From Spinellus fusiger (lineage: Eukaryota > Mucoromycota > Mucoromycetes > Mucorales > Phycomycetaceae), in assembly GCA_025094145.1 (NCBI GenBank), contig JALLLS010000006.1, positions 682,001-746,000 of the forward strand: a DNA stretch of 64,000 bases, written 5' to 3'. Below are positions 12,664-23,984 of this stretch, piece by piece. The notes below the pieces were generated by a model that made no database searches, was not told the origin of the DNA, and was given only the letters and a program-made list of their open reading frames with translations. The translations under genes were made by a program, and so were the position numbers. The first letter of the stretch is position 1. Every line of letters begins with the position of its first letter.

Positions 12664-13323
12664 TATACCTCACCAGAATAAGAATATTTTTTATTCTTTG
12701 TTCTTGTTATTATCTTGTTATTTCCTGCACTGCACATACAACTTAACACCCAAATACTCATCAAGATGAGCATAACTGAGCAAGTTAATGTGCCATTATT
12801 AACAAAGAAAAACAATAAAAGGAAGTTTTAGGCACTACCAAAGACTGTTCTGAAAGTAAAAAGGTAAGCAGTGTCTTTATCTGGGCTTGAGCTCAATGTA
12901 TTCCACAAGGCACTCATTGCATTATTTATAAATAAAGACTCCATTCAAGTCAGTCCCAGGTGGTCTTCTACAAGGTCAATAATGTCTAGGGTATACTCCT
13001 GAGCATGGTTTTCTATCTCCCAAGGATAAAGCACAAAGCCTTTAGGGTCTAGATTCTATTGTTATGAGGGAATGCACTTGGGCAGTAGCTATAGTACATA
13101 GTATAGTATTAGCTATACTATTGCAATAAACAATTCTATTCATCAACACTATATTCCATTGATAATATAATCTGATAGTGAGGTATACTACAAAAGGAAA
13201 TAATAATCTAGATACTTGCAAACCTTTGATTTTAAACACAGTTCCATAGAAGGGCAAAATTCGGGATAGACGTAAAAGGAAGGAGATATCACCGCTTAAA
13301 GGCCAGAAAAATCCTTGGGTATG
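12664..13323. mobile_element. Partial copy of the Fanzor-bearing element family
   Basis: Homologous by eye to the right arm of the copy at 21160-23740 and, in reverse, to the left arm of the copy at 54191-57196. Shared blocks include GATGAGCATAACTGAGCAAG, GTCTTTATCTGGGCTTGAG, GATACTTGCAAACC and the terminal AAGGAGATATCACCGCTTAA. It ends near 13323 beside TA. The Fanzor-coding end is absent. It starts exactly where the Tc1 fragment 12206-12663 ends. Confidence 0.7.
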
Positions 13324-13784
13324 TAGTAATTCATTCTATTGATCGGTAAGCAATATATTCTTATAAATCAAAGCGCGATCACTCTTTCTTTTATGTGGTG
13401 TGTTTATCTATTCAATGAGATATAGAGCTTATTTTATTCGTATTCTCAAAGCGAATTTTACTAAAACAATGAATATTATTAGCGAAATTTTTATAAATCA
13501 TATACTTGATTTTACAGTGCATGAAGGAGAAGTGTATTTTCAATGGCTTTGTGACAAAAGATAGCTAGAAGTCAAAAAGATCTTTGGGTGTATAAGAACA
13601 ATAGTTAGTGCTACCAACGTCTGGACTCCACTATGACTATATTCTTGCCCTATACTTTTAATGGGGCCATTGATAACCTTAATCGGAGTCTTCTTCCTAG
13701 CCAGATCATGGGAGTTTGTCAGAGCATAGATAATGTTAAAATTTGCCTAAATAAGTTTCATAGATTAATCATATGAAAACTCAC
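13324..13784. other. AT-rich spacer, nothing recognised
   Basis: No gene, repeat end or RNA was identified in this 460 bp between the partial Fanzor-family copy and the truncated MITE. Confidence 0.5.
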
Positions 13785-13859
13785 ATTCGCTTGTCACATC
13801 TACGTATATATTGTATTATAAATATTTATGAAACGTAACATTACTTTTTGAAAATAGTG
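13785..13859. mobile_element. MITE copy, left-truncated
   Basis: Matches the right three-quarters of the MITE at 13904-14006 (shared CACATTCGCTTGTCACATCT and the AAACGTAACATT block). It ends in ATAGTG beside TA, but the left terminal repeat is missing. Confidence 0.75.
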
Positions 13860-13903
13860 TAGTGTCTATTTACAGTCATACATCGCACTGAGACAGATGA
13901 TTA

Positions 13904-14006
13904 CACTATTTCCGAAAAAAAATAAGGTCACATTCGCTTGTCACATCTGCGTATATATTGTATTATAAATATTCATGAAACGTAACATTGCTTTTTGGAA
14001 ATGGTG
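13904..14006. mobile_element. 103-bp MITE, complete, TA-flanked
   Basis: The left end CACTATTTCCGAAAAA pairs with the reverse complement of the right end (CACCATTTCCAAAAAG). TA lies immediately outside both ends. The element is non-coding. Its size, TIR and TA target fit a non-autonomous Tc1/mariner derivative. The nearly identical copy at 15041-15142 supports the boundaries. Confidence 0.85.
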
Positions 14007-14183
14007 TACACTAAACCTACAGTCAAGAAGTTTGAGCTGAGCAGAAATTTCTTGACTGTGAGTGTGTTTTCATAAATATGGAATGGCCCATGATCATCCT
14101 GGGAAACTTCCACAAACAATGGCAAATATTGTAACTGCTTCACACTCTTGTTTAGTCAAACATGATTTTTCTATTTATAAATA

Positions 14184-14971
14184 CACTGTTTTCAGAAAAT
14201 ATTGGCGCATTCTTGGGAAAAAATATTGTTGCCTTAATAAATAAAAATTGCTTATAATTGTGAAAAACAGTGTCGCATAAAGTAGTAAATTGGTATAGTA
14301 TAAAGAAGTAATAAATTGGTGTAGTATAAAGATTTAAACTGTCATATTTTGAGCAACTGCGTGTTCATTGATGAAACAGATTCCTATATCAATATGAAGC
14401 GATTATTTGCTTGGTCAAAGATTGGAACTAGGGCTGTAGTAAAAAATAATAATCCCAAAGACTAGAGCAAGAACTATAGTGATCTTGGGCGTGGTATCCT
14501 CTCATGGCCTTGTCAACATAAAGGTCAGACAACCACGGGCAATGACTCTATTCACACCAATAGTAATATCAAAAGGTTCATTGAAATTCTTGGCTATAAA
14601 TGCATCCATCTTCCTCTATATTCAGAGTTGAATTCAATTGAACAACTCTAGTATGCTTGTAAAAGTAGGTTGAAAAGAGAACTACTTTTGGAGGAGAAAT
14701 TATTGTCTTTAAGAGTTGCAGATGCATCCAACTAAATCCTAATCAATGACCTCAAAGGTTTCTGTGGATATTCTGAAAACTAGTTTGATGATTATTTGAA
14801 CAAAAAGCCTATTTAATAATAAAGTCATATTGTCGCATTTGGCGTATTCAAATGATCTGCTAATTTACTACTTCTTTATGCGACTGTTTTTCATAATTAT
14901 GAGCCAAAGAATTCTTGTTAGTGCGCCAATACTTTTCCCCAAAAATGCGCCAATATTTTCTGAAAACAGTG
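14184..14971. mobile_element. Tc1/mariner-type element with long TIRs (788 bp)
   Basis: The ends are CACTGTTTTCAGAAAATATT and its inverted copy, flanked by TA. The inverted similarity extends inwards for about 120 bp (GAAAAACAGT and GCATAAAG blocks on both sides) and 8 bp outwards past the TA, so the target was either palindromic or part of a longer repeat. The interior retains a transposase C-terminal remnant on the + strand. Confidence 0.8.
14500..14790 (+). pseudogene. Tc1-like transposase C-terminal remnant
   Basis: Around 14600-14652 the + strand reads HLPLYSELNSIEQL, then a stop where Trp or Phe would be expected, then a lysine-rich helix (SRLKRE). This matches the Tc1/mariner LPPYSPxLNPIExxW motif just before the third catalytic residue. 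Stops and frame changes show it is dead. Confidence 0.7.
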
Positions 14972-15040
14972 TATTTATAAAACAATATAAGCTTCCTATC
15001 GCATTTATTCAATAGATACTAGCTATTTTACTTGCTATTA

Positions 15041-15142
15041 CACTATTTCTGAAAAGTTATATTGTATTCGCTTGTCAAATCTGCTTGTATATTGTATTGT
15101 ATTTATTTTTATGAAACGTGTCATTACTTTTTGGAAACAGTG
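15041..15142. mobile_element. 102-bp MITE, complete, TA-flanked
   Basis: Second complete copy of the MITE at 13904-14006, in the same orientation. It has TA at 15039-15040 and 15143-15144 and terminal CACTATTTCTGAAAAG with the inverse at the right end. It lies 70 bp from the end of the 788-bp mariner-like element. Confidence 0.85.
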
Positions 15143-17369
15143 TATCTATATGACACTATTGCAAGGGTCGAGTGTATGTTCTTAGATATTATATCTCTTT
15201 GAGTCTAAATTTTCTTAAGAAAAGTGTTGTTGGTAGTCCGTTCTATCTTTGGCTCTTATCCCGCTCTATTCCAATTGTATCACTCTGTTCTTTATTCTAT
15301 TTTTGTGACAGAAGAGCTTCTTTTCTTTACTGTAAATGTCTTTTCAGTATCACACAACATTACTATGATGATAGATGATATTGAAAATGAAGATCGGTAT
15401 TCCAATTATAGTAATAACAAAAGAGTTGTGGTAGTTAAACCATCGATTTCTGTATTTGCTTTAGTGCAATGACTTGAACAATGAAAAATGCAAATGATCT
15501 TTTATTTAATAGAGCACTACTTAATTTCATTGTGTTTCTGACTAAATTCAGAAATATCACAACTCTTGTTTTTGTGTTTCTCTATTTTCTAATTTATTTA
15601 TTTATTTTTGGATTATGTATTTTATATGAGAAAATATAGCTGTTTATCTAAATCTGACATAATTTGTAGATTGGAGACCAAATACTCAGACGGCATCAGA
15701 ACATTTGCAGGAATAATGAGATGAGAAGAAGACACAAGCCCAATAGTGTATCTAGATATTGATCATAACACAACTGAAAAGTGAGACACAAAGAAAAAAA
15801 AGAAAATGGAAAATATATTCAAAAGCAGGCTTAGTAAATATAGCCCAAAAGCATTTGATACAGAAAATATGCCAGACCTCGAGTTTAACCGGCATTCATA
15901 GAGAAGGTAAATTTGGAGGTCAGTGGGGAAGTTTCATAGGAGACAAATGTCAGTGGTAGAGTAGAATGGAGAATAGAAGAGGCCTTCGTGTGTAAGACAG
16001 CTTTTTATGATTTGGTTAGTTTAAACTGATTCAAGATTTTCTTATTTTGACTGAAGAAATTGCTTTCATTTATCAGAATACTATTAAGAAATTGAATTTG
16101 CTATAGTTTCTTATGGCCCGGAAAAGCCTTGGTGTATATAAGAGATGTTAAAGTAGGGCAATTATAAATAGATAAATAACAAAAGTGAACAAAGAAAAGA
16201 CTTTTTAGCAGATGTGTGATTCAGTAGAAACAATGTGCTTGGCCAATGAATCTGAACAATGAGTTTTATAGACACAACCAGAGTGAAGAAGAATAGGAGC
16301 ACCAAACAAAACAGCAATGTAATTTAGGATAGCAATGGAGGTAAATGAAATAGTATAAAGAATTTCAGTGTCCCAGTAATACAGACTTTAGTAAAATGCC
16401 TCTATATAAGCTTTCTGGATTATGAATTGAATAAAAGTAGTTTTATTCAACCCCTGAGTTCATTTTATTTTATTGTATTATATTTTTATTTTTTATGGGG
16501 TTTAAGAGTAAGAAATAATTGGATAGAATTGAATAGAATTGAATATCAAAATTTAAACTAAAAAAAAATTAACTTTTTGAGGGTTACATGGACAATCTTA
16601 TTGTTGAGGATATAGAGGGATTTGACCCACACATTCCAAGAGACATTGCTATTGTATGAATCAGATTAATTTAACATAATATGAAAAGTATATAAGTAGT
16701 TATAGTTGTTGTAGTATAGAACTTTGAGAAATTCAACTCTTTTTATTACCAAACACATCTCTTGTTCCTGTTCGTTTCTGAACAATATAAATAGGATCTT
16801 TCATTTACTCACATATTTCACTATGTCTTAATCTCTATTTCCTATACAAAAATGCCTCAAAATAAGTAACAGAAAAAAGCTTATCAAATCTCTTAAGAAT
16901 ATAATCATTACCAAGATAGTTGCATGCATAATGAGGGTACTCAATAGCTTATCATGCTTAAGTATTTCTATTGGATAATGTTTAAATCTCAGAAAACAAA
17001 AACAAAACAGAGGTATTAAGGCCTTCTATTGAGTCTTATTATGCAAAAATACTATAAAGCGGCTAAGATACTATTTCTCCATCAGCGATTGTTTCCAATA
17101 AAATATAAATACCATAATAATGACTTATATATATATTTATAGTCTGGGTCTGAATTAGGTTTATAATCGAATCATAGTATTACAATATTAGAGATTTGAG
17201 TTCACAACATAGCCTAAGATAATATGTACAGTTATAAAACTATGGCTTATAATGAAAAAGGAAATTTGGACTAACCCTAGGCAATCCCAGTGTGATGTAG
17301 GACAGAAGAAGGGTGTTGTAGAGTTGCTTACCTAAAACATCATCTCAAATATACAATGATAAAGACTTG
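15143..17369. other. AT-rich spacer, no supported gene
   Basis: More than 2 kb with short open frames only (longest about 82 codons, around 15224-15472, no recognisable motif). It may contain older transposon debris that is no longer identifiable by eye. Confidence 0.4.
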
Positions 17370-17458
17370 CACTATTTCCATAAACCATTTATCCACTTTT
17401 TGAAAAAATAAAAAATAAAATAAAATAAAAATGGATGGTTAAATTGTGAAAAATAGTG
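17370..17458. mobile_element. Small palindromic MITE-like element (89 bp)
   Basis: Begins CACTATTTCCATAAACCATT and ends with an imperfect inverted copy (TGGATGGTTAAA ... AAATAGTG), with an A-rich AAAAT/AAATA centre. The outer ends match those of the 102-103 bp MITEs, but the interior differs. The TA target is not obvious on the left side. Confidence 0.55.
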
Positions 17459-17856
17459 TGTAAAATACAGACAGTGTGTGGCACTAAGAGATAGTTCTAC
17501 TATAAGGTATATTTACACAGACTAGTGTATCCATAATAATAGGAAATAATAAGAAATAAAGACTATATAAGAGAATTCAGTCCATTTAATACATAGGCAG
17601 AGTTTAAATATCTATTGACTGACAAGATGCCTTTGGATTGAAAGCCATTAACAATAAAGCCAAGAAATGTGTAACTGCTCCTGTTAGTTAGGCACAGTTC
17701 TAACTCTTAAATCACACTAGTTCTTACATTAAATGTACTACCAACCTTTATAAAGATATGTAAGATTTTAGCATAATTTTGTAGTCAAAGTTTTCATCCA
17801 TTAAAGTAAAATAGAATAAAATAATAATATATAAATAAGAGTAAAAGAATACTTAC
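17459..17856. other. Upstream region of P450 gene 1
   Basis: AT-rich, no gene. TATA-like sequence (TAATATATAAATAAG) at about 17823-17837 lies roughly 25-30 bp before the first ATG of the P450 frame and could be its TATA box. Confidence 0.35.
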
Positions 17857-20020
17857 ATGTTTCACTTATTTTACTCTTTACTATCCATGTATTCTATCCC
17901 CTTTGTTGACAGCCAATCTTCTCTTCTTGGTCTTTTCAAAAACCACCCCCTTCAGAGTGTGGGTGCTATAGCTGCCAGTGTAGCTCTGTATACAATTTAT
18001 TCTAGTTCCAAAGATAAAAAAGATGGATTTGAAAAAATACCTATGCCAAAAGGAAAATATCCCTATATCGGTAAGGATTCAACTAAAATAAATAAACAAA
18101 TAGACAAGACGATTGACGATTGTATTGTCTAGGCCATATGCCACATCTATGTGAAAACTTCTTTCTAAAACTTCATCAGTGGCATAAAGAACTTGGTAAC
18201 TATAATTTTTATTTTTATTCAAATTATAGTCATCATCCCTTTTTATTTTTTTTATTTTTTACTTACTCTTTTCTTACATATAGGTCCCATTATTCATTTC
18301 AAGATGGGTGTCCAGGACTTTTTATATATTTCTGATCCTACTATTGCCCATGAGATATTCAATGTCAATGGCAACGTCACATCCTTACGACCATCCAACA
18401 AATTCTGTGAAGAATATTACAGTATGAATGGAAGGTAGTGTTTATAAATATCAATGTGTGCAAATTATTCAGCAACTCATTACAATGCATATTGAAAAAC
18501 TTAGAGGACTGGCCTTTTCTGTAAATAAGAAGCAGAGAGAAGCAAGATCTGTTGGTAAATGATGATAATGGAAGATACTATGTGGATAAATGATCGTATT
18601 AATGCTTTTACTTTAGTAAATAGCTACCTAAACCCCAAGACAGTGGGTCAGTTAAATGATGTAATCGAGTATGAGATGAACAGTCTCATTGACAAACTGA
18701 TAAAACATGGAGACACTGCAGAAGGGGTGGATCCATCCCAACATATAACCTTCAGTTTCTGCAATGTAATGGCAAGAGTCTGTCTTGGCACTCCCTTTGA
18801 ATCAGAAGACGATCCAAGTTTTGCAAAGTATATTGAAATCAACCATCTGTCGGCCTTATATTCTGGATTCATTGAAAACATCGATTCATTTCTTCCAGCT
18901 CTTAGCTTCCTAGACTACTTCTTAGACAAGGAAAAAAAGAGAAGTTGCTTTGTCAATAATCTACGCAATCCTGTCTTTAAAGGAATGATAGCTAAGGCTC
19001 TTGAAAGTGATAAAGACTGTCTAGTGAAGAGAATGAAAGACGCAAACAAAGACAATTTGTATGATGAAGACGACATTCTGATGATCTTTAGTAAGTTAAA
19101 ATATACTAGTGGTTTATGGTTAGAAGAAAAATTAACTTTTATTTTTATTTTTTCAAGATGATATGCTGCTGGGTGGAACAGGGACTATTTCTGTGACACT
19201 TTCATGGGCTTTTGTCTTTTTATCTCATCATCCTAAAGTTCAGAAGAAAATATGCGAAGAAATTGATACCTTTATTGCCAAATATAAGCGATTACCAAAG
19301 TTTACTGAGCGTGAAGAGTTTCCTTACATGATCTCTGTTCAAAGAGAACTTATGCGTCTTTATACAACTACGCCTTATGGAGTACCTCATGTAGTTGATG
19401 AAGATTGTAAGTGGCTTTTTACTATATTGTACTGAAACAACACTAATCTCTATTTCTAGTTATATTTAATAATTATTTGATTAAGAAAGGAACAACCTTA
19501 GTCAGTGATATGTACAGCATGCACAGAAACCCTGATGTCTATCCTGATCCTGAAAAATTCATTCCTGAACGCTTCATAAATAACAAGTCTACACTTCATG
19601 CATCTGCCAATGGAAATACAAAAGAAAGAGACCAGTTTAACTTTGGGTGGGGAAGGTAATGAACTGATTATTATAATTATTTGCTAGCTATTAACATACT
19701 AATCTATGTGTTTTTAGACGCACATGTCCTGGAGTTTATCTGGTAAGTATTTTAGTGCAAACTCAATTCTCTGTACAGAGTTGACCCATTGGCAGTGAAA
19801 ATGGTGTATGAATGAACGCATCTAAACTTACACCCAATAGGCTGAAACTGATCTATTTATCGCATACACAAGAATATGGGCACGTTGTACTGTTGAGCCA
19901 GGACTTGACTCTAATGGTAATCCTGTGTATCCTGACATCAACAGTTTTGTTGATAGTGGACTGGTTAATCTACCCAAACCTTACAAAATTCGACTTGTTG
20001 AGCGCCCTAATAGATTTTAG
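17857..20020 (+). pseudogene. Cytochrome P450, probably frameshifted
   Basis: Exons: 17857-18070, 18133-18195, 18284-18434, ~18536-19090, 19158-19406, 19460-19655, 19718-19742 and 19841-20020 (~540 aa). Visible P450 marks are an N-terminal membrane segment, GPIIHFKMG, I-helix LLGGTGTISVTLSW, ExxR (ELMR in QRELMRLY), FIPERF and the haem loop FGWGRRTCPG with its Cys ligand. It resembles the Mucorales CYP509-like group, which is a loose match. Near 18589 the frame shifts by one base (NGRYYVDK, then DRINAFTLVNS out of frame), and exon 3/4 splicing there is unclear. Either it is a young pseudogene, a sequencing error is present, or I have mis-spliced it. It lies inside the transposon-rich zone. 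Confidence 0.75.
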
Positions 20021-20345
20021 AGATATCTAGCTATTCATATACTTTACACACTATACTTTACATATTATACTTTACATACTATCATCTAATAAAGTTCTAT
20101 ATTCTTTTAGCATCAACACAATTTTAACTATACTACTGAAACTTTAGTGTCTGTCATTAGTTGTTATGGTCTATGTATAAAAAGTAGGCCAAAAACATAT
20201 CTTCAACAAAGAAAACTAACTGTGTGAAAGAGAAGATTTAGACAATAAGAGATTTTTCATTTCCCGACAAAGTAGAAGTCAGAAAGAAAACAAGCTGGAG
20301 AGTTTATAATCAACAAATGTACAGTAAAGGAAAGGGTCCTAATTA
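20021..20345. other. 3' flank of P450 gene 1
   Basis: 325 bp of AT-rich sequence with a short ACTTTACATACTAT-type tandem repeat at about 20040-20085. No gene seen. Confidence 0.4.
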
Positions 20346-20505
20346 CACACCAGGATATTTTCTGGCCTTTAAGCGGTAATATCTCCTTCCTTTTACGTAA
20401 AAGAAAAGACGCACCTTCTATGGAATTGTGTTTAAAATCAAAAGGTTTGCAAGTATCCAAATTATTATTTTTTAAGGATAACTCAATAATAAATTGTAAA
20501 GTGAC
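20346..20505. mobile_element. Solo terminal segment of the Fanzor-bearing element
   Basis: Starts CACACCAGGATATTTTCTGG beside TA (20344-20345), then carries CTTTAAGCGGTAATATCTCC and GGTTTGCAAGTATCC. These match the left arm of the copy at 54191 and the inverted right arm of the copy at 21160-23740. Similarity fades near 20505. It is a detached end with no coding part. Confidence 0.75.
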
Positions 20506-20639
20506 CCGACAAAAGTAATGGAATTTTTTCAAATTCCAGGATATTTTTATACCAAAAAAATAGACACTATCTTTTTTTTTCATGACACTTCTTTTCTTAT
20601 AATATCTGACTTATCCAACACTATGAATATCTTCACCAA

Positions 20640-20985
20640 GACCCTTGAGATGTATGGGAAATAGACCAGCTTTGAAACTCACTCAGACATCTTTCATGAG
20701 GGACTGAGCCTGAGATCTACTCAGATCGAAGCATCTCGCATGTTCAACGTGCCTGATTCTACTGTGAGAGACATAGCAAGGCACCACAAGAAAACCAACC
20801 AAGTTGAACCCTTACCCAGGAGTGACAGAAAAATAAAATTCGATAAAAGAGTCTTCCAGTGGTTGAGAAGAACAGTAATGAACAACTCCCACCAGACCAA
20901 AATAGCCATCATGGTAGGCATGGGGCGGAGATGCCAGGCAGTGATAGATGCCAAGGGTGGCCACAGTGGTTACTAGGCAACCTTA
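20640..20985 (+). pseudogene. Tc1-like transposase N-terminal fragment
   Basis: The + strand reads LRSTQIEASRMFNVPDSTVR, then DIARHHKKTNQVEPLPRSDR and KIKFDKRVFQWLRRTV. This is the paired HTH arrangement of Tc1 transposases (HTH, a GRPR-like linker here PRSDR, then a second HTH). The frame then degenerates and no DDE domain follows. It sits between the solo end at 20346 and the Fanzor-family copy at 21160. Confidence 0.7.
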
Positions 20986-21289
20986 CAATGAAACTAATGT
21001 TATTTATTTCAATAACTATTCTATGTATCTATTGAAACTTTTACGTTTCTAGCTAATACATTCATGAAGTTATAACACTATTAAGAAAAGTATGAATCTA
21101 AAGAAAGAAATCTGCATTTGAAAAAAAAAATCCATTACTCTTTGATGGTCACTTTACTACACGCCAGGAGGTCTTTAGGATATAAAAGGAAATAGTCGAA
21201 ATACAATTGTTTAGAAATGACAAATCGATTTGAAAAGGAGCAAAAAAAGTGAAATATATTCATGTTAGTTCTTAAATAAAGATTATTAT

Positions 21290-21356
21290 GTAAATTTACC
21301 TGTAAATATCTAAATCCCGAAGGAAACCACTTTCGATGTGGCGATATATAATATGA
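21290..21356 (-). ncRNA. Candidate guide-RNA scaffold of the Fanzor element
   Basis: On the minus strand, just 3' of the Fanzor frame, are two adjacent potential hairpins: CCAC-ATCGAAA-GTGG (21327-21341) and TCC-TTCG-GGA (21315-21324, a UUCG-type tetraloop). About 65 nt around them match the same position in copy 2 (57000-57056) with one difference, whereas flanking sequence has diverged much more. A guide-RNA role is inferred from position and structure. The alternative is a coding C-terminus (frame ISPHRKWFPSGFRYLQV). Confidence 0.4.
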
Positions 21357-21384
21357 ATGCATCAAAGAATATCTATTCTTATGT

Positions 21385-21870
21385 GACTGTATAGATACCC
21401 TTTGATGCATTCACATCTCTGTTCTAAACAATTCCGCAACTTTGGCAAGCGCGGATATTGTTGAAATTCACTAATACCTCAGTGAGGATATTTGTGTTGC
21501 AAGTATGGCAGATCTTGAGAACAAAAATAAGAATAACTGTTAGAAGAGCTTTTTATATTGGGTAAGAGGTCAATCATGCTTACCCTCGATGTAAAGAACT
21601 CATCGACATCAACCAGAAGAAAATCACCATCTTTCTGTCTCTTTTTCAGTGATTGATATAATATTTTTGTCAAACCAACACGATGGCCTTTAAATTTGAC
21701 AGCATTCTTTCCTTTCATTCCTGTGCCATAGGCAATGACTGGCAGCTTGGTAGGATCATGCTCCAATCCTTTTAGGTGCCAATAACCCTTTTCAATAATA
21801 GAATAGTAGTAAGAATAATTAGTTCGAGATGTATTAATGTAATCTAGGTGTGTGTCGTATTACTCTTGCA
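21385..21870 (-). pseudogene. Fanzor (TnpB-like nuclease) C-terminal region, copy 1
   Basis: Reading on the minus strand: LPVIAYGTGMKGKNAVKFKG, then GDFLLVDVDEFFTSR, an intron (21514-21583, GTAAGC...CTCAAG), then ICHTCNTN, RACQSCGIV and NRDVNAS. These are the late RuvC segments and the interposed CxxC/CxxC zinc ribbon of TnpB/Fanzor proteins: DEF-x-TSR with the Fanzor-type glutamate, and the final RuvC Asp in NRDVNA. A stop replaces the Trp expected before NRD, and the frame ends soon after. The N-terminal half (RuvC-I) was not found. RNA-guided DNA nuclease function applies to the family, not to this dead copy. Confidence 0.75.
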
Positions 21871-23740
21871 CTGGCACCTTCTTGCCTTTGTAATGGATTC
21901 ACTGGGTTTACTATAGTAAAAAAATATACAATAGAAACTGACCAACATGTAAGACATAATAAACATACACAAACACTCACCAGATCACAACTGTTGGTTT
22001 ATATGCCAGACAAAGACAAACATGTTAAAGAGGGTAGAAGTTATGGAGAAAAACAGACAGTGTGGTTGGCAGGTATTTATATCCGAACAGAAGAGAACAA
22101 AACGAAACTTCACAAGTCATTTGCTTAATCAGAACTACCAAAGTAATGCAGACTACAACAACATTTTAGAAAGAAAAAGAATTGCTTAAAGAACAGTTGC
22201 CTAGTTACCAGTTGTATTCAAATCGTGTGTTGTGTCCCTGTTTATGTACCCTCTTTGATTTCCCTAGATCAGCCTTTGTATCCAAACCTATATTTCTTCA
22301 TCCCTGCTAGAGACCGAACTACTATCAATTCATCTATCTAGTGGTCCTGTTGATAACCTTAGTACTCTTTATTACAGAATAAAGGATACATTTTACAAAG
22401 TTACATAGTATAAATCTTGAGGCTACTTTTATATATTTTTAAGCCATAAGGATCAAAGCTATACGATAATAACATCTCTGTAAATTCAGAGATGGATCTC
22501 ATTCTCTTGTTCTATGTATGTTTTAAGGGAAGAGATAAACTTTATTTACAATAAAATCACTTTATTGAATTCTATGGACTTGAAATACAGGACCAAGATT
22601 ATACACACTGTAGGATAGGACAGTTACCCTTCCCAGTCTGATTGGATGTTCTATGAGGACCATAGCTATTAATTGAGAATAGCAAAATAGTCAATTTCAT
22701 AGTCAAATTCATAGTAAAAGAAATGCCAAACTAATATAAAAAGTGTAATTGTCTACATTCTTAATAAAATAGACTTTAATCCAAACAGCTTCCTAGAGTA
22801 TAAACAAGATAATCTTTAGGAACTTGAGTAGCTGACTGTTTCTTATTCTCGACTTTTTTTCTTTGGTTGGCTAATGTGTTTGAAAAGAACCTTCTCACTG
22901 TCTGTCTGTCTTAGCATTGACTATGAACTGTGTAATTAAACACTATAAAGTTGGATAAAAGGAAGAAGTAGACCTGACATTACAACTCAATCACTGTATT
23001 GATTGTTTAACATGTGCTATCCTTAAGCCTACAGTATAACACTCAAGTACTCGTCAAGATGAGCATAACTGAGCAAGGTAATGTGTCATTATTAACAAAG
23101 AGAAACAATAGAAGGAGGTGATATACACTACCAAGGACTATTCTAGTGATAAAAAGGTAAGCAGTGTCTTTATCTGGGCTTGAGTTCAATGTATTCCATA
23201 AGACATAGTATTGACTCTTCTTCTAATAGATGATATTGGCTTATTATTCTTAAGACAAGTATTAAGTACAAGGTAAGCATACTATCTCTCTTATTGAATT
23301 ATTACTAATACACTCTTCTGTTATTAGATAAGTAAAGACTCTTTCTCAAGTCAGTCCAAGGTGGTCTTCTTCCTTCTATACTGTCTAAGGTGTCTAGGGT
23401 GTCTAGGGTATACTCCTGAGCATAGTTATCTATCTCTCAAGAATAAATCACAAGGCTTTTAGGGTGTATATTCTGTTGCTATGAAGGAATACACCTAGAA
23501 CAGCAGTAGCTATAGTAATAGTATAGTATTAGCTACAGTATTATTAGTTATATTATTACAATAAACAATATATTTTACTGATAATACAATTTGATATTGA
23601 GGTATCCACAAAAGGAAACAATTATTTAGATACTTGCAAACCTTTTGATTTTAAACACAATTCCATAGAAGGTGCGTCTTTTCTTTTACGTAAAAAGAAG
23701 GAGATATCACCGCTTAAAGGTCAGAAAATATCCTGGTGTG

Positions 23741-23984
23741 TAGCAGCCATACATCGGCCCACAACAGGAACTTTGCAACCTACGCTTTGATTCGGGGAAA
23801 ATTTACCCTTTGTAACGGGCTGTGACTTCTATCCCTTTGGATGTGAACATCAAGCCAATGTTTATCAGAACTGTGTATTAGAACTGTGTATCATAACTGT
23901 CTATTAGCACTGTGTATCAGAACTGTGTCAGAACTGTGTATCAGAATTGTGTGTTTTACAGTGTTGACATCTAATTTGGGATCC
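23741..23984. other. Spacer with short GAACTGTGTATCA-type repeats
   Basis: Around 23868-23952 a 10-18 bp unit (AGAACTGTGTATCA with variants) is repeated imperfectly about six times. No gene. Confidence 0.5.

Larger units (their letters stand above)
21160..23740. mobile_element. Fanzor-bearing TIR element, copy 1 (2.58 kb)
   Basis: The left end CACGCCAGGAGGTCTTTAGG and the right end (inverted) CACACCAGGATATTTTCTGA are each flanked by TA, as expected for Tc1/mariner-type insertion. Nearly the whole length aligns by eye, in reverse orientation, with the element at 54191-57196. The Fanzor C-terminal pseudogene lies at the left end on the minus strand. Relative to copy 2 it has internal deletions, including a stretch near 23030. 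No intact transposase was found, so it is presumably non-autonomous or decayed. Confidence 0.8.

Noticed and set aside
15172..15472. Overlapping + strand frames of 68 and 82 codons
   Set aside because: Hydrophobic, AT-driven, no motif or homology; next to MITE debris.
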